From Blasia pusilla (Eukaryota; Marchantiophyta; Marchantiopsida; Blasiales), in assembly GCA_050084515.1 (NCBI GenBank), contig CM114274.1, forward strand, positions 12,586,001-12,650,000: 64,000 bases of DNA, written 5' to 3'. Below the pieces are notes generated by a model, which saw only the letters and a list, made by a program, of their open reading frames with translations, made no database searches and had not been told where the DNA came from. The position numbers and the translations under genes are program-made. Shown here piece after piece: positions 12,101-26,000 of this stretch (position 1 is its first letter; every line of letters begins with the position of its first letter).

Positions 12101-12299
12101 TATATATATCCACTTTATTATCTTATAGTTTAACATCTATTAAACTAGTTTAAACTAAAAGCAAGTAATGCGAATATTCCGCTATTTCACCGGAGACTCT
12201 TCGGTTGTATCCTCTTGACAGGAGAAGAGACGAGGACATTGAAGAGAAGAGAGGGGAGAGATCGTCGGATCGTTGGGGAGGAGGAAGAGGACGAGAGAA
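9108..12299. other. AT-rich intergenic region
   Basis: I find no gene here. The short ORFs lack recognisable domains and codon bias. It contains the degenerate tandem repeat at 10515-10910. Around 11360-11870 short AT-rich motifs (AATAATA, ATATTATTATGG) recur in inverted orientation, but too poorly to call a transposon. The BOLA4 promoter and 5' UTR must lie in the last few hundred bases (AG-rich from about 12219). Confidence 0.5.
10515..10910. repeat. Degenerate tandem repeat, about three units of ~125 bases
   Basis: Each unit carries, in order, a CTTTCTCC-like pyrimidine tract, a TTGACRTGGCCTT-like motif (variants near 10568, 10698 and 10814), a GTTCC(T)CAAACTTTAC-like motif, a GAGTTTCCCATTTTT-like stretch and a CATGTTAAGTC-like end (10640, 10768, 10889). 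Identity between units is modest. Confidence 0.45.
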
Positions 12300-14222
12300 A
12301 TGGCGATGGCAGGAGTGGGATGCAGAACGCAGTCCGTTTTGTTGAGTCGACCTTCGGCCATTGTGGCTCTTCTGTCATGCCATTCCGCTGCGAGTTCTTC
12401 GAGCTCGCGTGTTAGGAGTTTCGCTTCCGCTGCCAGGAAAAATTCGTGGGGCGAGACTGTACAGGTGGCGGATTCCAGAATTGAAGGGAAGATCAGGAGC
12501 TTCGGGCAAAGGCTTTCAGTGCGGGCGATGAATTTCGACGTGTCTGGTCCGGGCGCTGTAGATTCACCACTCATGTCGTCTATGCAGACCAAGGTTCGTT
12601 CCATAGCCTCGTAGTGCTTTTTGTAGGTCTAATTCCTAACACGAGAAACCTAAATTGTAGTAAGCGGAAGCAGAATTATTTGGTGCTGTAGATTTTCCGT
12701 TAGATTCTAGTCTTCCCGTTCAGGTTTCAGAAGAATTTAAAGAAAAATCTCCTCGTTAATAGTAACACGCGGAATTCATGAAGGGACGTTGAGATGTCAT
12801 CGGTCGCACGTGGCTGCAGGTAGGCCTGGAATTGTGTGGTGAAGATGTGAATCTGCAACTAGGTTTCCTTGTTAGCTGCAGGGTGTAAATATCGTATCGT
12901 ATCTCGCAGCTAGATCATCACTCGGCGAGGGTAGCTCTTGGTCGAGAACAGAAGTATTTCATTCGAGATTGTGTAGAGTTATGAGTACGTAGGCCAGACT
13001 TGGCGAGCCCGGAGAAATCAGGGGTTTTCAAGGGGTTTGCTTTAAATTTTCAGATCAAGGAGCAGCTCGATGCAGAGAAGGTAACCGTGAAGGACGCATA
13101 CGGGGATGGACGACATGTGAGGTGTGTTTCTCATCCATTATTCCACTTATCTCTCTGACTCAAACGTTACATCCACGCACAAAAAATTCACGTGATTGAT
13201 GTGAAATTTGAGACGGACATGCCGGAAACTAGGTCTTTCGAATGCACTATTATGTAGGACTCGATTCTCAAAGGTCTATGTAAACTCCCTTGATGTGGCT
13301 GTCATTGTGCCTTGAGGAAGTCCTGGTATTCTTGTAATTTTCCACTTCTTCAAATTTGCTTTATAGCAGAGCTAAAGACTTTGTCAAGAATACACCACTG
13401 CAAATCTTTCAAGGAAGACACCAAGGAGACCAACGGTCTGACTAAAATTATAGACCACACCTTGTGACTCACTATCCCAGCACTGCCTAAGTGTGAGTGT
13501 GAGTGGCGCGTTCTACCCAGAGCGTGGATAGCATTTAGAGTATGGTGTGCCATTCACTAAAGCGTGGATAGCTCAATAGATAGCATTTTCTTGCCAAACC
13601 TGTCTGAACTTTGGCATTATCCTTGGTTATCTTCTTAGCTAATGCCTGAAGCTTCGGACCTTTTGAATCCAATGAAAAGAAAATAGAAATCATAGTCATG
13701 GAGATCAAAGCCTACAAGCTTGAAATCTGACAATGAGAAGTGCTTGGAAGATGAAATGCCAAAGCGTGCGCATGGAAGGGGTCCCACGGGACTAAATAGA
13801 ATATCACATCTATCCAGCGACCTTTCATCACCAGTCCCGTTAACATAGGGGTTCCATGTATTTCTTTGGTGTCTTTGTTACCACGAATATATAGGGCACA
13901 GATCTTGAGCTTTGCTACAAGGCAGGAGCTTAGTGCTTACAGTTGACACTACGCTTTTCAAGCCTTATTAGGTGTCCTGCCTCTCGGATGCATTCATCTG
14001 TATATGTTCATCTTTTTATGAAACATTGAGAATGGTGTCCTCCTTGGTTGCATGAACAGCATCAATGTGGTGGCCTCAGTATTTGAGGGCAAATCAGCTG
14101 TGAACCGGCAGCGAATGGTGTACAAGGCTATCTGGGAAGAGCTACAAGAAACTGTCCATGCAGTGGACCAGCTCAGAACATTCACACCTAGTGAGGCTGC
14201 CAATTTACCGGAGGAACTTTGA
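12300..14222 (+). CDS. BOLA4: BolA-family protein, BOLA4-like, organelle-targeted
   Basis: Predicted 174 residues from three exons: 12300-12593, 13054-13121 and 14060-14222. All junctions are GT-AG and keep frame. Residues 1 to about 85 are Ser/Ala/Arg-rich ([20 protein letters not shown]), as expected of a plastid or mitochondrial transit peptide. The rest is a BolA domain: [20 protein letters not shown], then [24 protein letters not shown] (with the conserved RQRMVY), ending [13 protein letters not shown]. BolA proteins pair with monothiol CGFS glutaredoxins in iron-sulfur cluster handling and redox control; in plants BOLA4 is the organellar member. I chose the ATG at 12300 because it starts the targeting sequence. 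An upstream in-frame ATG at 12273 would add nine charged residues and looks less likely. Confidence 0.88.
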
Positions 14223-16814
14223 GTTCATGTATACATTTTTTAACAACAAGCTCCATCTACCCCAGTAAGACAAAAGTGAGATTCATTTTTGACCAACAAA
14301 AGCTTATGTGGAATGTCTAAGGTCGAAGGAGTGCATGTATGATAGACTTATCCACAACGCCTGTCCCATACCCACACAATCTGCATGCATGTCTTCTGGC
14401 GGTGATAGATTAGTCTTGCTGGAGTCTGATTAGCATTTTAAATCAGTGTGTGGATTATTTATGTTCTCGTGCCGGGATTCAATCAATCAAGCTAACTAGC
14501 TAATTCGTTTGAGTGTTTTAACAGTATCGTTACTAGTAATTAAAAGGCTATAGTTCGATCTAGGAGAGGACTAGACCCTTCGTCAAAGTTTTTTACGGGT
14601 GAAAATAATATGTTGCCGAATTTCTATTGAAAGTTTTGTGTTTGCTCGAACTTTTTCACTTTTGGATACACGATGACATATCGAGTGTTGACATATAGAT
14701 TCCCAAAAAGTAAGAAAAGTAGAATCTTTTCAATGACTAATTAGATCACGGGAGTCCATGATGAGTATTTTGGAAGTCCCAAATTTAGCAAAGATTTTTA
14801 ATTGGTTTAAAAACCTAAAAGGTAAATTTGTTGAGAATATGGATCTCCCAAAACTAATAAATGCATAATAAATGTATGATGCCAACATACATACATTGGA
14901 CTTGGAAAGCTGAACACGGAAAATTTTGAATTGAAAGAATGTTTGAAGACGAATTTCATGTTTTTTTCTTATCTAATTTCCATCCCTCAATTTAACAAAG
15001 AAAGTCACCTAATTTTCACAGACTATGGTACTCCCTGAAAGCTTCTATCGGAGCTAGCATAAATGACACCAGTGAAGTTCTTGTGCCATGTGCATTACGA
15101 AATGGAATGTGATAATCCCATATTCAATTTGATTATGTATTCGTGTCCCTGTCTGGCCTCTCTATTGCATACCCCGGTATCTAACATAAGTCTACCATGT
15201 CATCTCTACCGATCATCCAAGGACAAGTGGCCATGAAACCAACCTCAGAATCCCCACCCTTGTACATAGTTGGTTGGCAACATCTTTGCTCAAATTAATG
15301 AAATCTTTCCACCCTCTTTATTTTCCTCTTTAATTTAGGTTTGAGTTTTTTCTATACGAAGCTGAAACGTAATAGAAAAGAGGCTTTAGTAACTGTGTTA
15401 ATTTAAAAGAAAAGAAATACTGAGTCAGTTATTTTCTAAATTTGTATAAAATTTTCTTAAGTATCCTCTTTTTCACCTTTTTTTTCCATTCAAAAGATTA
15501 AATATATTTTCAATATATAGCCAAAAATGTTTAAAAATTTGATTTCAAGTTTCTTTGGAGGGAAAATTTGGAAAAAGGCAGAAAGATAATGATATAAGAG
15601 AAGTAAAAAGAGATTTCTTTATAAAGAAATGAATGCGGCTTTGATTTATAAAATTTGATTTGTTTCAAATTTTATTGCGCAGGATATCTAAACAATCAAC
15701 ATTTCGAGATTTTTTTTTGTCAAAATCAACGATTACCTTTAAGAATGGAGAGATGGGGATGGGGAATTAAATGACAACTAATTATCTAAATTAATGAGAT
15801 TAAAAATGTATCACGTTTTCCAATGAAAATTTACTCGTGGCCTAAACAATAATTCGTTATGTAATAACTTCATTACATTCTTATCGGAATTACTTAGTCA
15901 TTTATTTGGTATCTATCGTACCATCCACGACAAATCCACGTTGAACCCTAGATTTTCAACCCTAGATTTTCAGCTTATGCCATACATGAAGAAGTGAAGT
16001 GAATGAAGAAGGGACTAGTCATTTCACATACCAATTTTTTTTTTATTGTCTTCAATTTCAAAAATGTTTTTTTCCTATTGTCACCTGTCAAACATAGAAA
16101 CAAATATCGTCTAATAACATGTAATATTATTACTACATAAAAATTATAAAAATATTCCGGAACGATGCCCTCTCGGTTTTCCGAAATCTCCTCGGGGTTG
16201 CTGCAAATGCTCGAGGATCGCATTTTCCCATTCTTTATTCCGCGCGATTTCCTCCGATTACACGACAGCTGCTGCCGGGCTCGGGTTACGTACCTGCGTC
16301 TCACTCTAGCTTCTGGATGGTCACGCAATCCACAGCCAATGCACGATGAAGTGAAATCCATGCACATTGATCTAGGAATGTGAGAGAAGATGAGGGTTTA
16401 GGAGGTTGATGATGCGCGCGATGGAATGATGTGCGATTCCCGGGGTTGCGGGTGCTGGCGGCAGCTCCTGGTACATCCGCGGTTTGGGATTGGAGCGTGC
16501 GAAGGGGTTTTCTTGTGCAAATGGAGGTTAAGGGTTTTGGCGTGAGGGGTTTTTGCGTTTTGGGCGAGCGAGCCCTCTGTAGGTGGAGCGGTGATGACGG
16601 TGGTTGTAGGGCCGTTCCCGCTGTCGAGTAGAGGAAACAAAAGTGTACGGTTAGTAGAAGTTTCAGGGGCTAGATCCCTCTGTTTCTCAGTTCATTTTCG
16701 TTGTTCTTGATTTTTTGGCCCTTCTGTTTCACCCTCTCTCATACACACGAAAGGGGGGGAGAGAGAGAGAGAGAGAGACTGTACTCATTAAGTAGTGCCT
16801 GTCGTAGCCTTGCG

Positions 16815-16848
<34 letters not shown>

Positions 16849-17001
16849 GATGGAGAATGTGGGGGTGTGAATTTCAGGTGAAATAAGGGCCAGAGAGTTG
16901 CTGGACTTAGCTTTGGCGGTGCTGGGCGGAGGAATGAGGAGAAAAATGAAAATGGGGAGAGGTAGAGTAGCAGAGGTCGGTACGCTGAGGGATATGCAGA
17001 A
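14223..17001. other. Intergenic region: BOLA4 3' flank and 5' flank of the exonuclease-MutS gene
   Basis: From 14300 to about 16140 the sequence is AT-rich with no recognisable gene. From 16150 GC content rises and the DNA resembles a plant promoter and 5' UTR. Two GA microsatellites (about 16757-16779 and 16816-16847) precede the predicted start codon at 17002. A 66-codon ORF at 16431-16631 has no support as coding and could be part of the 5' UTR. Confidence 0.45.
16757..16847 (+). repeat. Two GA microsatellites in the probable 5' UTR of the exonuclease-MutS gene
   Basis: Pure GA runs of about 22 and 30 bases are separated by ~35 bases. GA/CT runs are common in plant core promoters and 5' UTRs, so a regulatory role is possible but not shown. 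Confidence 0.7.
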
Positions 17002-20000
17002 ATGACACTGAAATGGCCGGCTTCGCATTTGTTGACTACATCTTTGAGTATGGTAGGAGTGGGGAAGAGTCCACTGTTAGGGCTCGGTGGTGGTGCAGCA
17101 GGGGAGATTGGCGGTGGAGCAATGGGAATGTGCAGAGGCCTAAGAGAAATTGGATCAGCTCAGAAAGCGTTTGGAGGGACAGGCAGTAGCTATGGAATCG
17201 TCGCTGGTACTGGAGATTTGTCCATGTTTGTAGCGGGACTGGTGGGTACAGGGAGGAGAAAGAAGCGTGACAGTGTCGCACTTTCTGATTCCGAAACTGG
17301 GGCGTTCAAATTGCTGTTTAATCGCGGAAGGAGCTCCAGTTTTGCGTGTATGATCGGTGCCGTTCGTGAACCAAGCAATGGAGCTCAAGCGAGCTGTGGT
17401 ATTTTCTATGACCGGGCAGTATGGTCTTTGAGAGAGCACTCTAGGTACTCATTTTCTGCTTCCATAATATGTGAAAGTAGCGTTTAACAGCAGTCTACTT
17501 CAGTTGGACTCATCGGTGCAGAGATTGGAGCAGGAGTAGAAAGTGACGAACTAGTAATGGCTTCCTACAGTAAGTGACTGAAACGAAAACGTTTCGTCAT
17601 TTACTCTCCACGTCCAGAGAAAAATTCAGCGATGGGGGAGGAGCCAAGACGTAGTTAACGAACAATTTGTGGTTGATGCTACCATAGCAAAGCGTGGACT
17701 TAAAACACACGCTTTGTTAGCTCATGTAAGGTCTTGCTACCGGCGAAGTTAAATTACCAACACCCAAACTGCGTGTGAAACTGTGAGCGAGTGCTGAAAA
17801 TGAATCTCGTGAGAGCCAGGCCCTCAAAGTCATACCTTGATTTGATGTTGATGTGTACTAGCTTTGTACGGCGTTTGACGATTGTTTGGTCTTCTCTGCA
17901 GTCTTCCACATGTGGCCTGCACGTTCAAAGAATCTACCTCTAATCTTAAGGGGGGACGGAGGATGCTAAACGCTGGAGGATTTCCGGTTACACCTATTGC
18001 TTCACAGAAAAAGAGTGACGCTGATCTGTGGTCGAGGGAGAGCCCTTTCATGGCGCAGACCATGAGGTCCTCATTTGACCCTGCAGGGAAGGTGAAGAGC
18101 AGGGGTTGTCCATCTGTGTTTACAGAATATGGGCAAAGGAGGCTAACCTACTTCAAAAGCGAAAATATTAAGTGGAGGAAACTATTCAAGGTTTTCTCCA
18201 ATGATGTGGAGAGGAATGCCACAGCTTCTGAGGATTTGAGTAACCAAGCAGTACCCATTCAGGACTCAAGTGTGGGACAGAGCATTGACACACAGACAGA
18301 AGGTTGTGAGGGAAGAAGTGCAATAGCTCTTAATGGGCTTACAAGAGGGACCGCCACTGCCAATTTGAAGGACTTGAGCGTTGGGTTCACAGAGGAGCAA
18401 CTGATTGTCCCAGTTGAAGAGGTGGCTGAGAGTCCAAAGATGGATCAAGTGGAACCACCTGGTGAAAGAGTGAGTTCAAGTGATGTTACTGTGATCTGTT
18501 TCGACATTGAGACCACTGGACTTCACCCTTCCTACCACCGCATAATTGAATTTGCTGCTCGAGACCTGGCAGGGGGTGAGCGTAGCACTATTGAGACACT
18601 GGTCAACCCTGAGCGGGAAGTGCCACTAGAATCTGAGCGCATCCATAGAATAAGCAGCAAGATGGTGAACAATCCTGATGTTCCAAGGTGGAGATCTATG
18701 GACCCTTTGTTGCCACTTGTGGCCCACAGCAGATTTAGTCACCAGATTTTTGTTGCTCTCAAAATTGTCTTGAAACTGCTTTTGGGAGTTGCATGTTGAT
18801 TTCCGTTCTCTGAAATGCTATGTGAGTGGCCATGAAAATGATAAGAAGGTTCTGGTTGGCAGATGGAAGGATGTCGCGCTCGCAGTATTAGATTTTGTTG
18901 AGAGTCGAAGAAAACGTGAAGGGCCGGTGATACTGGTTGCACACAATGGCAAGCGATTCGATGTTCCTTTCATAATTAAAGAGTTCCGAGACTGTGGATT
19001 ATCAATTCCACCATTTTGGCGTTTTGCAGATTCGATGCCACTCGCCAGATCAGCCATGAAAAGTTTAGGTGGGTTATTAGCCATGTCTTTCCGGGGTGAA
19101 ACATATAGGTTTTCTTGGTTGATTTTTTTCTGTCTGCTATATCTCAATTGAGCTTGTGACTTGTGACTTTGGAGATTTGAGCTTTACTTGGTGTGGCACA
19201 AACTCCTGACTTTCAACTGTTTCTAAGTCAGAAGGCTCCTGATCCATCCCGTGAGCAAGTGCAACTTACTTGCACAAGATGTCGTGTGCTCAATCTCGTG
19301 ACTGCTTGTATTTATTTATTTAGATGGTGATTTGTATGACAAGGTTCTTAAACACACACAAAATTTGTGGCTGAAGTTTTTCCTGGGTTGCAGGTCACAA
19401 AAGACCCAAACTGGCACTTGTGGATCTATTCAGCCATTATAACCTTCCATCTGTGGGCAGTGCCCATCGAGCTATGGCGGATGTGAACATGCTTGCTCCA
19501 GTATTACAAATGATTATGAATGATCTAGTGATGAATGTCCATGATCTGTTAGAACAATCCTTTGGCGCTGAAGAAATTATGGACAAAGGGAAAATCTCAA
19601 TGGACCTTGAAGTTCCTCCCATAGAAGAGCTGTATGATGGCCTCAAATTGCAGGTTTTGGAGAAACCCACCTGTGATGTGGCCACTCAGTCAGATGAGGA
19701 AGCCCTGGGTATCAAAAGGCTTGAAAACCTTGCTGAAGATTCCCTATTGTCTACTGTACCATGGGATGCCTTGGGTGAGGACTCTACAGGACTGAAAGCA
19801 GAGGATGAATATGAAAGTTCACTAGGCTTAACCCTTGGGGAGGACTGGAGCTCCTCTGACCAACATTTTGATAGTACAATGGTGGAGCCGTCTATGCAGC
19901 TTAGTGATGGTAAACCATCACCTAATAAGGAGTGCTTGAGTCTCCCTGCCACTCAGTCGACAGACATAGTCCTAAGTAGTGATGGACTGAATGTCCGGAA

Positions 20001-23000
20001 CATATTAATAGGAGATGCAAGTATGTTGGAAGACATGGAGTCTGAGATTTCTCTTCAAGAAGAGAAGATTCTGGGAGAAACCCAAGAGGTAGCTTTGATG
20101 AGCAGTTTTGTAGAGGCTAACACATCACAAGGGATACTTCAATCATTTGTACAAGGAGAAGAAATTTTACAAGATGTGAGCTCAAAATGGAAAAGGGCAG
20201 TAGTGGGAGAAGTTCTACCTATTGAAGATCCTGTTACTGAGAAAGAAGGTAAAGAAAATCTTAACAGACAGACAGATGACTTGGAGAGTATTGGTGGACC
20301 CCATGGAATTTCAACAATAGATTCTCCGGATTCTTTGGATGTTTATATGACACCGCTACTCACAAGTACTGTTGATGTTTCTCGACTGAGCCCCATGATG
20401 AGACAGTATGTTGAAACGAAACGACAGAGACCTTCAAAATTCCTACTCCTTTCCCAAGTTGGAGACTTCTACGAGGTAGAAATCCCAACTCGTGACATGT
20501 CTTGCTTACTATTGTACTTGAAAATCACGGTTCTTACTATCTTGGTCATTGAACTGTGAGACTTTCCTCTTATTCTCGTTTCTTTCAGTGGTTATAATTT
20601 CCAATCCTTATCTCAGCTTAGAACAATGAGTTCTGAATCTATTAGAAACGTCTACTTGAGCAGGCATTCTTTGAAGATGCCAAGAGGTTGGCAGAGGCAT
20701 GCAACTTGAGGCTTGCCACAAAAGATGGTGGTAAGGTATGATGAGAAGCTTCTTTAGATTTTTTGCCTTAACAAAGCTATGCAAATGTAGAATACCATAT
20801 GTAATGTCTTCCTGGCTGCAAGTAGGATATGTATATGTAATTCATGGAAGAGAGGGGTGAGTTAACCTTAAAGTGTAGTGGATGATCTTCAGTGTTTCTT
20901 CCTAGAAGTCAGTGCCTGTCTGCATTTTTCTCCACATGCTGAGGAGCAAGAGCAATGTAAATAAGCTATTTCTTACAGGCATGTCAGTTTGCAGCTTCTA
21001 GGGAGGAAGATACCAATGGCAGGAGTCCCTGTCCAACAGATTGATAAGCACTTGCAGATCTTACTTAGCAAGGGCATCCCAGTAGTTCGTCAGGAACAGG
21101 TGAGTCCTTGTGAGCTGCATCTGTACACTGAAATTTCTTGCCCAGGCAGGCTAGCTAGTTTTTCTGTCAGTATGATGTGGGTTGTATCCAAGAAAGGGAA
21201 AGTCCTTCGACCACAAACGTTGGCTATACACTGGTGGCTAGACAACAAGGTTGGGGCAGTAGGTCTCCAAGCTCCTGTAATCAAATGCTTCAATATTTAG
21301 AAAGGGTATAGTTAACGGTTTCTCATCTTTTTACATTATCAGGAACGGAATAATAAGATAGTTGAAGTGCCTTTTGTTCCTTCATCATAATAATCCTATG
21401 TGCTGTCTCAAAAAGCAGCGGTGGCAGTTTAACTATTACTTCTCTGAGTTTTATAGAATGTTAGAAATGAGGGTATGGGAGCTCACAGTTGGGTGCATGC
21501 CACTGTGTAGGTTGGAGCGGAGGAAAGTGGGTTGTTGTTTGAACGACAGGTGTCTGCTGTGTTGACTCCTGGAACCCTTGTAGATGGTTCAATGCTTGAA
21601 GACAGCTTCAATAACTTCCTCGTGGCCATCATGCCACCCTCAGATGATGCGGGGATTTGGGGCTTGGCTTTCTCTGACATTTCAACTGGTGGGATACATA
21701 TGCATAGATTCTTTTACCCTCCTTCGCTTTTAGCTTCCATTGTGAACGTCCATATAAAAAATTGAAAGTTAGTTTTGCAATTCTGTCGATCTTTCAAAGA
21801 TGAGAGCTCCTTGTGACTGTTCTTGTTTCTCTGCATGTGTTGCAGGTGAATTCCAAGCAACAGAATTGCGGGGAAAAGAAGCATTTTTGCAGGAGATTCT
21901 ACGTCTGCAACCAGCAGAAGTCTTATTTCCCGTACGTAATTGCATCTCTTGCCATCCCTGTGAGTAGAACCATGGTTGTTCATTCACAACCATGGTTCCC
22001 TGTGAGTAGAACCATGGTTCTACTCAAACGATTGAGTACCCTGCAATCGTTTGCAAACAATTGCAGGGTACTCCATTCTGCAAACGAGGCCCTGCAACTT
22101 CTGAACAAGTATTATACCTCTTGCCTTTTTGTTTGTGGATCAACTCCATATCTTGTAATACATTTGGGTGTAGGCACTAGCGCAAGTACACAAATCTTAC
22201 ATTGATTATGTTATTGGTAGCTTAGGCTATTGGTACATAATCAATAACCTTAAATTGATGTCAGATTTATGCCAACATCTCCTATTCAGACACGTAAATA
22301 GATGGTTGTAACTGACTGCGGGAGCTTTTTGCAGGTTGGTCATGTGAGTGATGCAGATGTGGACTCATCAACTCCACTAGGACTACCCTCCCAGTTTTGC
22401 TACTCAAGTAGGCCCCCATCAGACTTCTCAAAAGTAGCAGCTGAGAAGGTGAACTTTGTTCCTACAGACTTTTTGTTTGGTTGTCTCAACTTTCAAGATT
22501 TCGTGTGTAAGTCTCAGACTGGTTGTAGAACTGTGAACTACTGTCAGGACATTTGAGCATGTTATTGGCTTGGTATATCCCCTCAGTAGACTCTCTCGAA
22601 ATTTTCCACACAGATCTTGGAGAAAAGTCTGAATGGCAACTTATGCAGACTGCCTCCTCATGTGTCTCACTCGATCATCAATAAGCTGTGTTGTCTGATC
22701 TTGGTATCCACAGAAGCTTCTGTTGAATTGTGGAGCAGCTTCATTAGAAGGAATGGGCATCTTAAACTTCCCCCATGCGCTACGAGCAGCTGGAGGCTTA
22801 TTGGGGTGAGGTTTGCATGGTGCTTCTCACATTTTGAATAGCTGACTTTGCTAAATGCACTAGACATGAAGTGTGAAATCTATCTTTGGGGGTAAATAGG
22901 CAAAAAGTGTTTGTATGGCTTGACTTCAGGGCTTTCGAAGTTCAGATGTCGGAAAGACAATCAGCGTCAAATATAGGTACTGCTCAACTTTATGTTGTTC

Positions 23001-26000
23001 TTGCATCAAAGAAGTCAATCCTGGTAAATTGAATGCTGTCTCCAAAATATCACCCCTCTGCCTAGTCATGTATTTATAATTGCTTTTTATGCTTCCTGTT
23101 CCAGGTATGTCCAAGAGACGCAACTGATGGCCAGTGAAGACCTCCCTCTACAAAAGCTTCAAATTTACTCAACAAGTGATTCTATGCATCTGAATGAAAC
23201 AGTACGGAAGCATCTAGAGGTATTTGATGAGCGCAAGAACTAGGATTTATTTATTTTGGTTGTGGTTGTAAGGAATATTGTATATTTTAGTTGGCTTTAG
23301 TGTTTTCCACCAATTTTTTTTGATATTGCTAATGCTTCTGAATCATGAGGCAGATAGAGTTTTAAAGTCCATCACTGGTCCTTGGGCTATCTTTTGACTG
23401 CTACTTGTGAGAAGCCACACTGCCAGAAAATGGCATGAGTTACGAAAGAACACAATGTTTCATACCTCCTAAGCTCCAGCATACTTTCAAAACTGTTTTC
23501 AGTGTTTGAAATCCAACTGGAATGGATTGCTACACTAAATGTTGGAACTTCAAAACCCTTGGTTGATGGGCTGCCTCGTTTTGAAAGTAACAACGCACAT
23601 GGAATAGTAGTCACGTCACATGTATATGTAATCGTAGCACTTCAGCTTGATACCTAGGATCTAATAAATTGGAGTTGATCCAGATGACAACCACGTCAAG
23701 ATGGGGAAAGATAGAAGGATCCTTTCTGTGGTCTGTGGATGAGACAAGGACAGCAATGGGCAGGCGAATGCTACAGAAGTGGCTTTTGTGGCCACTTCTA
23801 GACCGTAGAAAAATCCTTGATCGTCATGATGCAGTTGAGGTATTTTTGTCATTTGTGAAGATGATGAGTTATGTGTTTTGCAGTTCCCCAGAACGTTAGC
23901 ACATGCTGTGCCATCACAGCTTTGAGGGAAGGAATATGTCTTCTTCAAGTCTGAATTGTTGGTAGGAATGAATAAAGGAGATAGACGATGTGTTGTGTAG
24001 CCACTGGGGCCAGATAGGGCTGTAGTATTTTAAGAACTCGGACATACCTAGCACTCAGATTGGAAAGTGTTCCCTGTCATTTTGGTTCTTAATATGGTTT
24101 GGTAAGCTCCTTACTGCTGACTTCATGTCCCTTCACAGCTTTTTTTAAAGCATTCTGAGGTCAGAAATAAGCTACGTTCAGAACTTGAAGGCCTTGGTGA
24201 TTTGGAGAGGCTAACTGGGCGAGTTGGATGGAAGAGAGCCTCGGCCAGGTAATGAGAACATGACTACGATCTTATCCAACATCCTAGCAAGCAATGTCTC
24301 GTAAATATGGAAAATATAGAAATCTGCTGTTGTGTATTGATGTGTTTGTTGCTGACATGTTGGAATCTTGATTTTGCAGAGATATGCTTATAGTGGCACA
24401 ATCACTTCAATTGCTACCGAAGGTGGCTGGGGTGGTGCAGGGAATATCATTAAATCCTTACATCACATCTGTTTTGAGGACCCCAACAGCTGCTATAGAA
24501 GTGGCGAAACAAGTACAGGTGCAACAAGCTCCAAGTTCCAGCTTTTAGATGGTTTTCCTGGCCTTAACTTTGGTGGTTGTATGGTTCTCCACTTTGTAGT
24601 TCGTTTGTATTCATGTATCAAGTCAGTTTGTGGGATATGTTGAACCTTACATCTATCCACCTCTTTGCGCGCTTAAGGGAATGCTGGTTGAGGAGTCAGC
24701 CTCGAGATCTTCAGGGGAGCTAATCAAGAATGGAGTTGACACCATCTTGGACAGCCTAAGAGCGCAAGTCCATCAAATAGGGGAGTTGATGAAAGCATAT
24801 GAGAAACAAGAACAAATTCGCACTGGAATCTCCTCATTAGAGGTAAATCTATACCGCAACTATTGATTCTCCATACACTGGTGTTATCCCATGAGCTCAG
24901 TTGGGAATGCTACAGCTACTAATTAGAATGTGCTGCTTTGAGGAAGTTACTTGATTAGATCAATCAAGGTTTCATTGGGAAGTTAATCAATCTTAGAGCC
25001 ATTCAATCAGAAATGGAAAGAAGAAGGCAGTGTAAGAATTCTCAATGGTTGAGAATACCTGTCAAGCGGTGAAGATCATGAAGTTCATGTAGTCATTCTA
25101 TCTGAGGTCATGGGTCTGGTAAAGGTGATTGAGTTTTCGGTGCCTTAGATCAAATTCTCTTCTAAGGATGGATTTACAGGTTGGATATACAAAGCCCCAT
25201 GGACGCTTCATAAGCATCCGAAAAACACGATTGAAGGACTGGGCTGTTCCTGGAGATTATCAAAGTACTCAGAGTTTGAAAGCTGAGGAGCGGTTTACAA
25301 CCCCTGCATTGTTAGAGTTAGAAAAGTTGCGCCTGGAAGCACTCAGCAAGGCATCTGCTCGCGAGGAGGACCTATTTATGACGTTGAAAGATGAGATGTC
25401 CAACCTCCTTGAACCAGTGCAGGAGTATTGTAAATCGTTGGCCGAAGTGGATGTCATCTGTAACTTTGCAGGTACTCTAGAGGGAAGCCTTACCACATCC
25501 ACATTTGCCGAGCAAGAAATTAGAGTGTGCAAACAGAAATCTCTTGACTGTTGCTTAGTGTGTTGAATTGAAGGACCATAAGATATCTTACAACGCATGG
25601 TTGGATTGGAGCAGTATGAGTTGATGAATTGAATATCAATATCTTCTTCAGAGATAAAACTCCAGATTTGATTGGTTCTTTGCAGAAATAGCAGTTCAAT
25701 GGGGTTACTGCCGACCTCAAATCGTTGAGGAGGGCCGTGAAATAACCATCGTCAATGGTCGACACCCTGTCGTGGAGCGCTGTCTTGCTGATGGTGTAAG
25801 ATTTGTGCCCAATTCTACATATCTAGGGTTCATACCAGAAAATGAAGGAAGGAGTGTTACTCTCACAAGTGAACCGACCATATTAGCTAGTGAGATTCTG
25901 CAGGAGGGCTCGTTCCCAGGCAATGTTCTGAATGTAGAATCCCTTAGTGCCACCAAGTTAGAAGAAACTGGCCAATTGGTAATGGACGATGTCAAAATTT

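Noticed and set aside
16431-16631. Alternative first exon of the exonuclease-MutS gene
   Set aside because: I could not find a donor that joins it in frame to exon 2, and the ATG at 17002 already gives a good first exon. A role as 5' UTR remains possible.
22931-22978. Possible exon of the exonuclease-MutS gene (GFRSSDVGKTISVKYR)
   Set aside because: It has splice-like borders, but including it breaks frame with exon 11. Joining exon 11 (ends 22805) straight to 23105 gives GGLLGYVQETQ, which fits the cyanobacterial MutS pattern.
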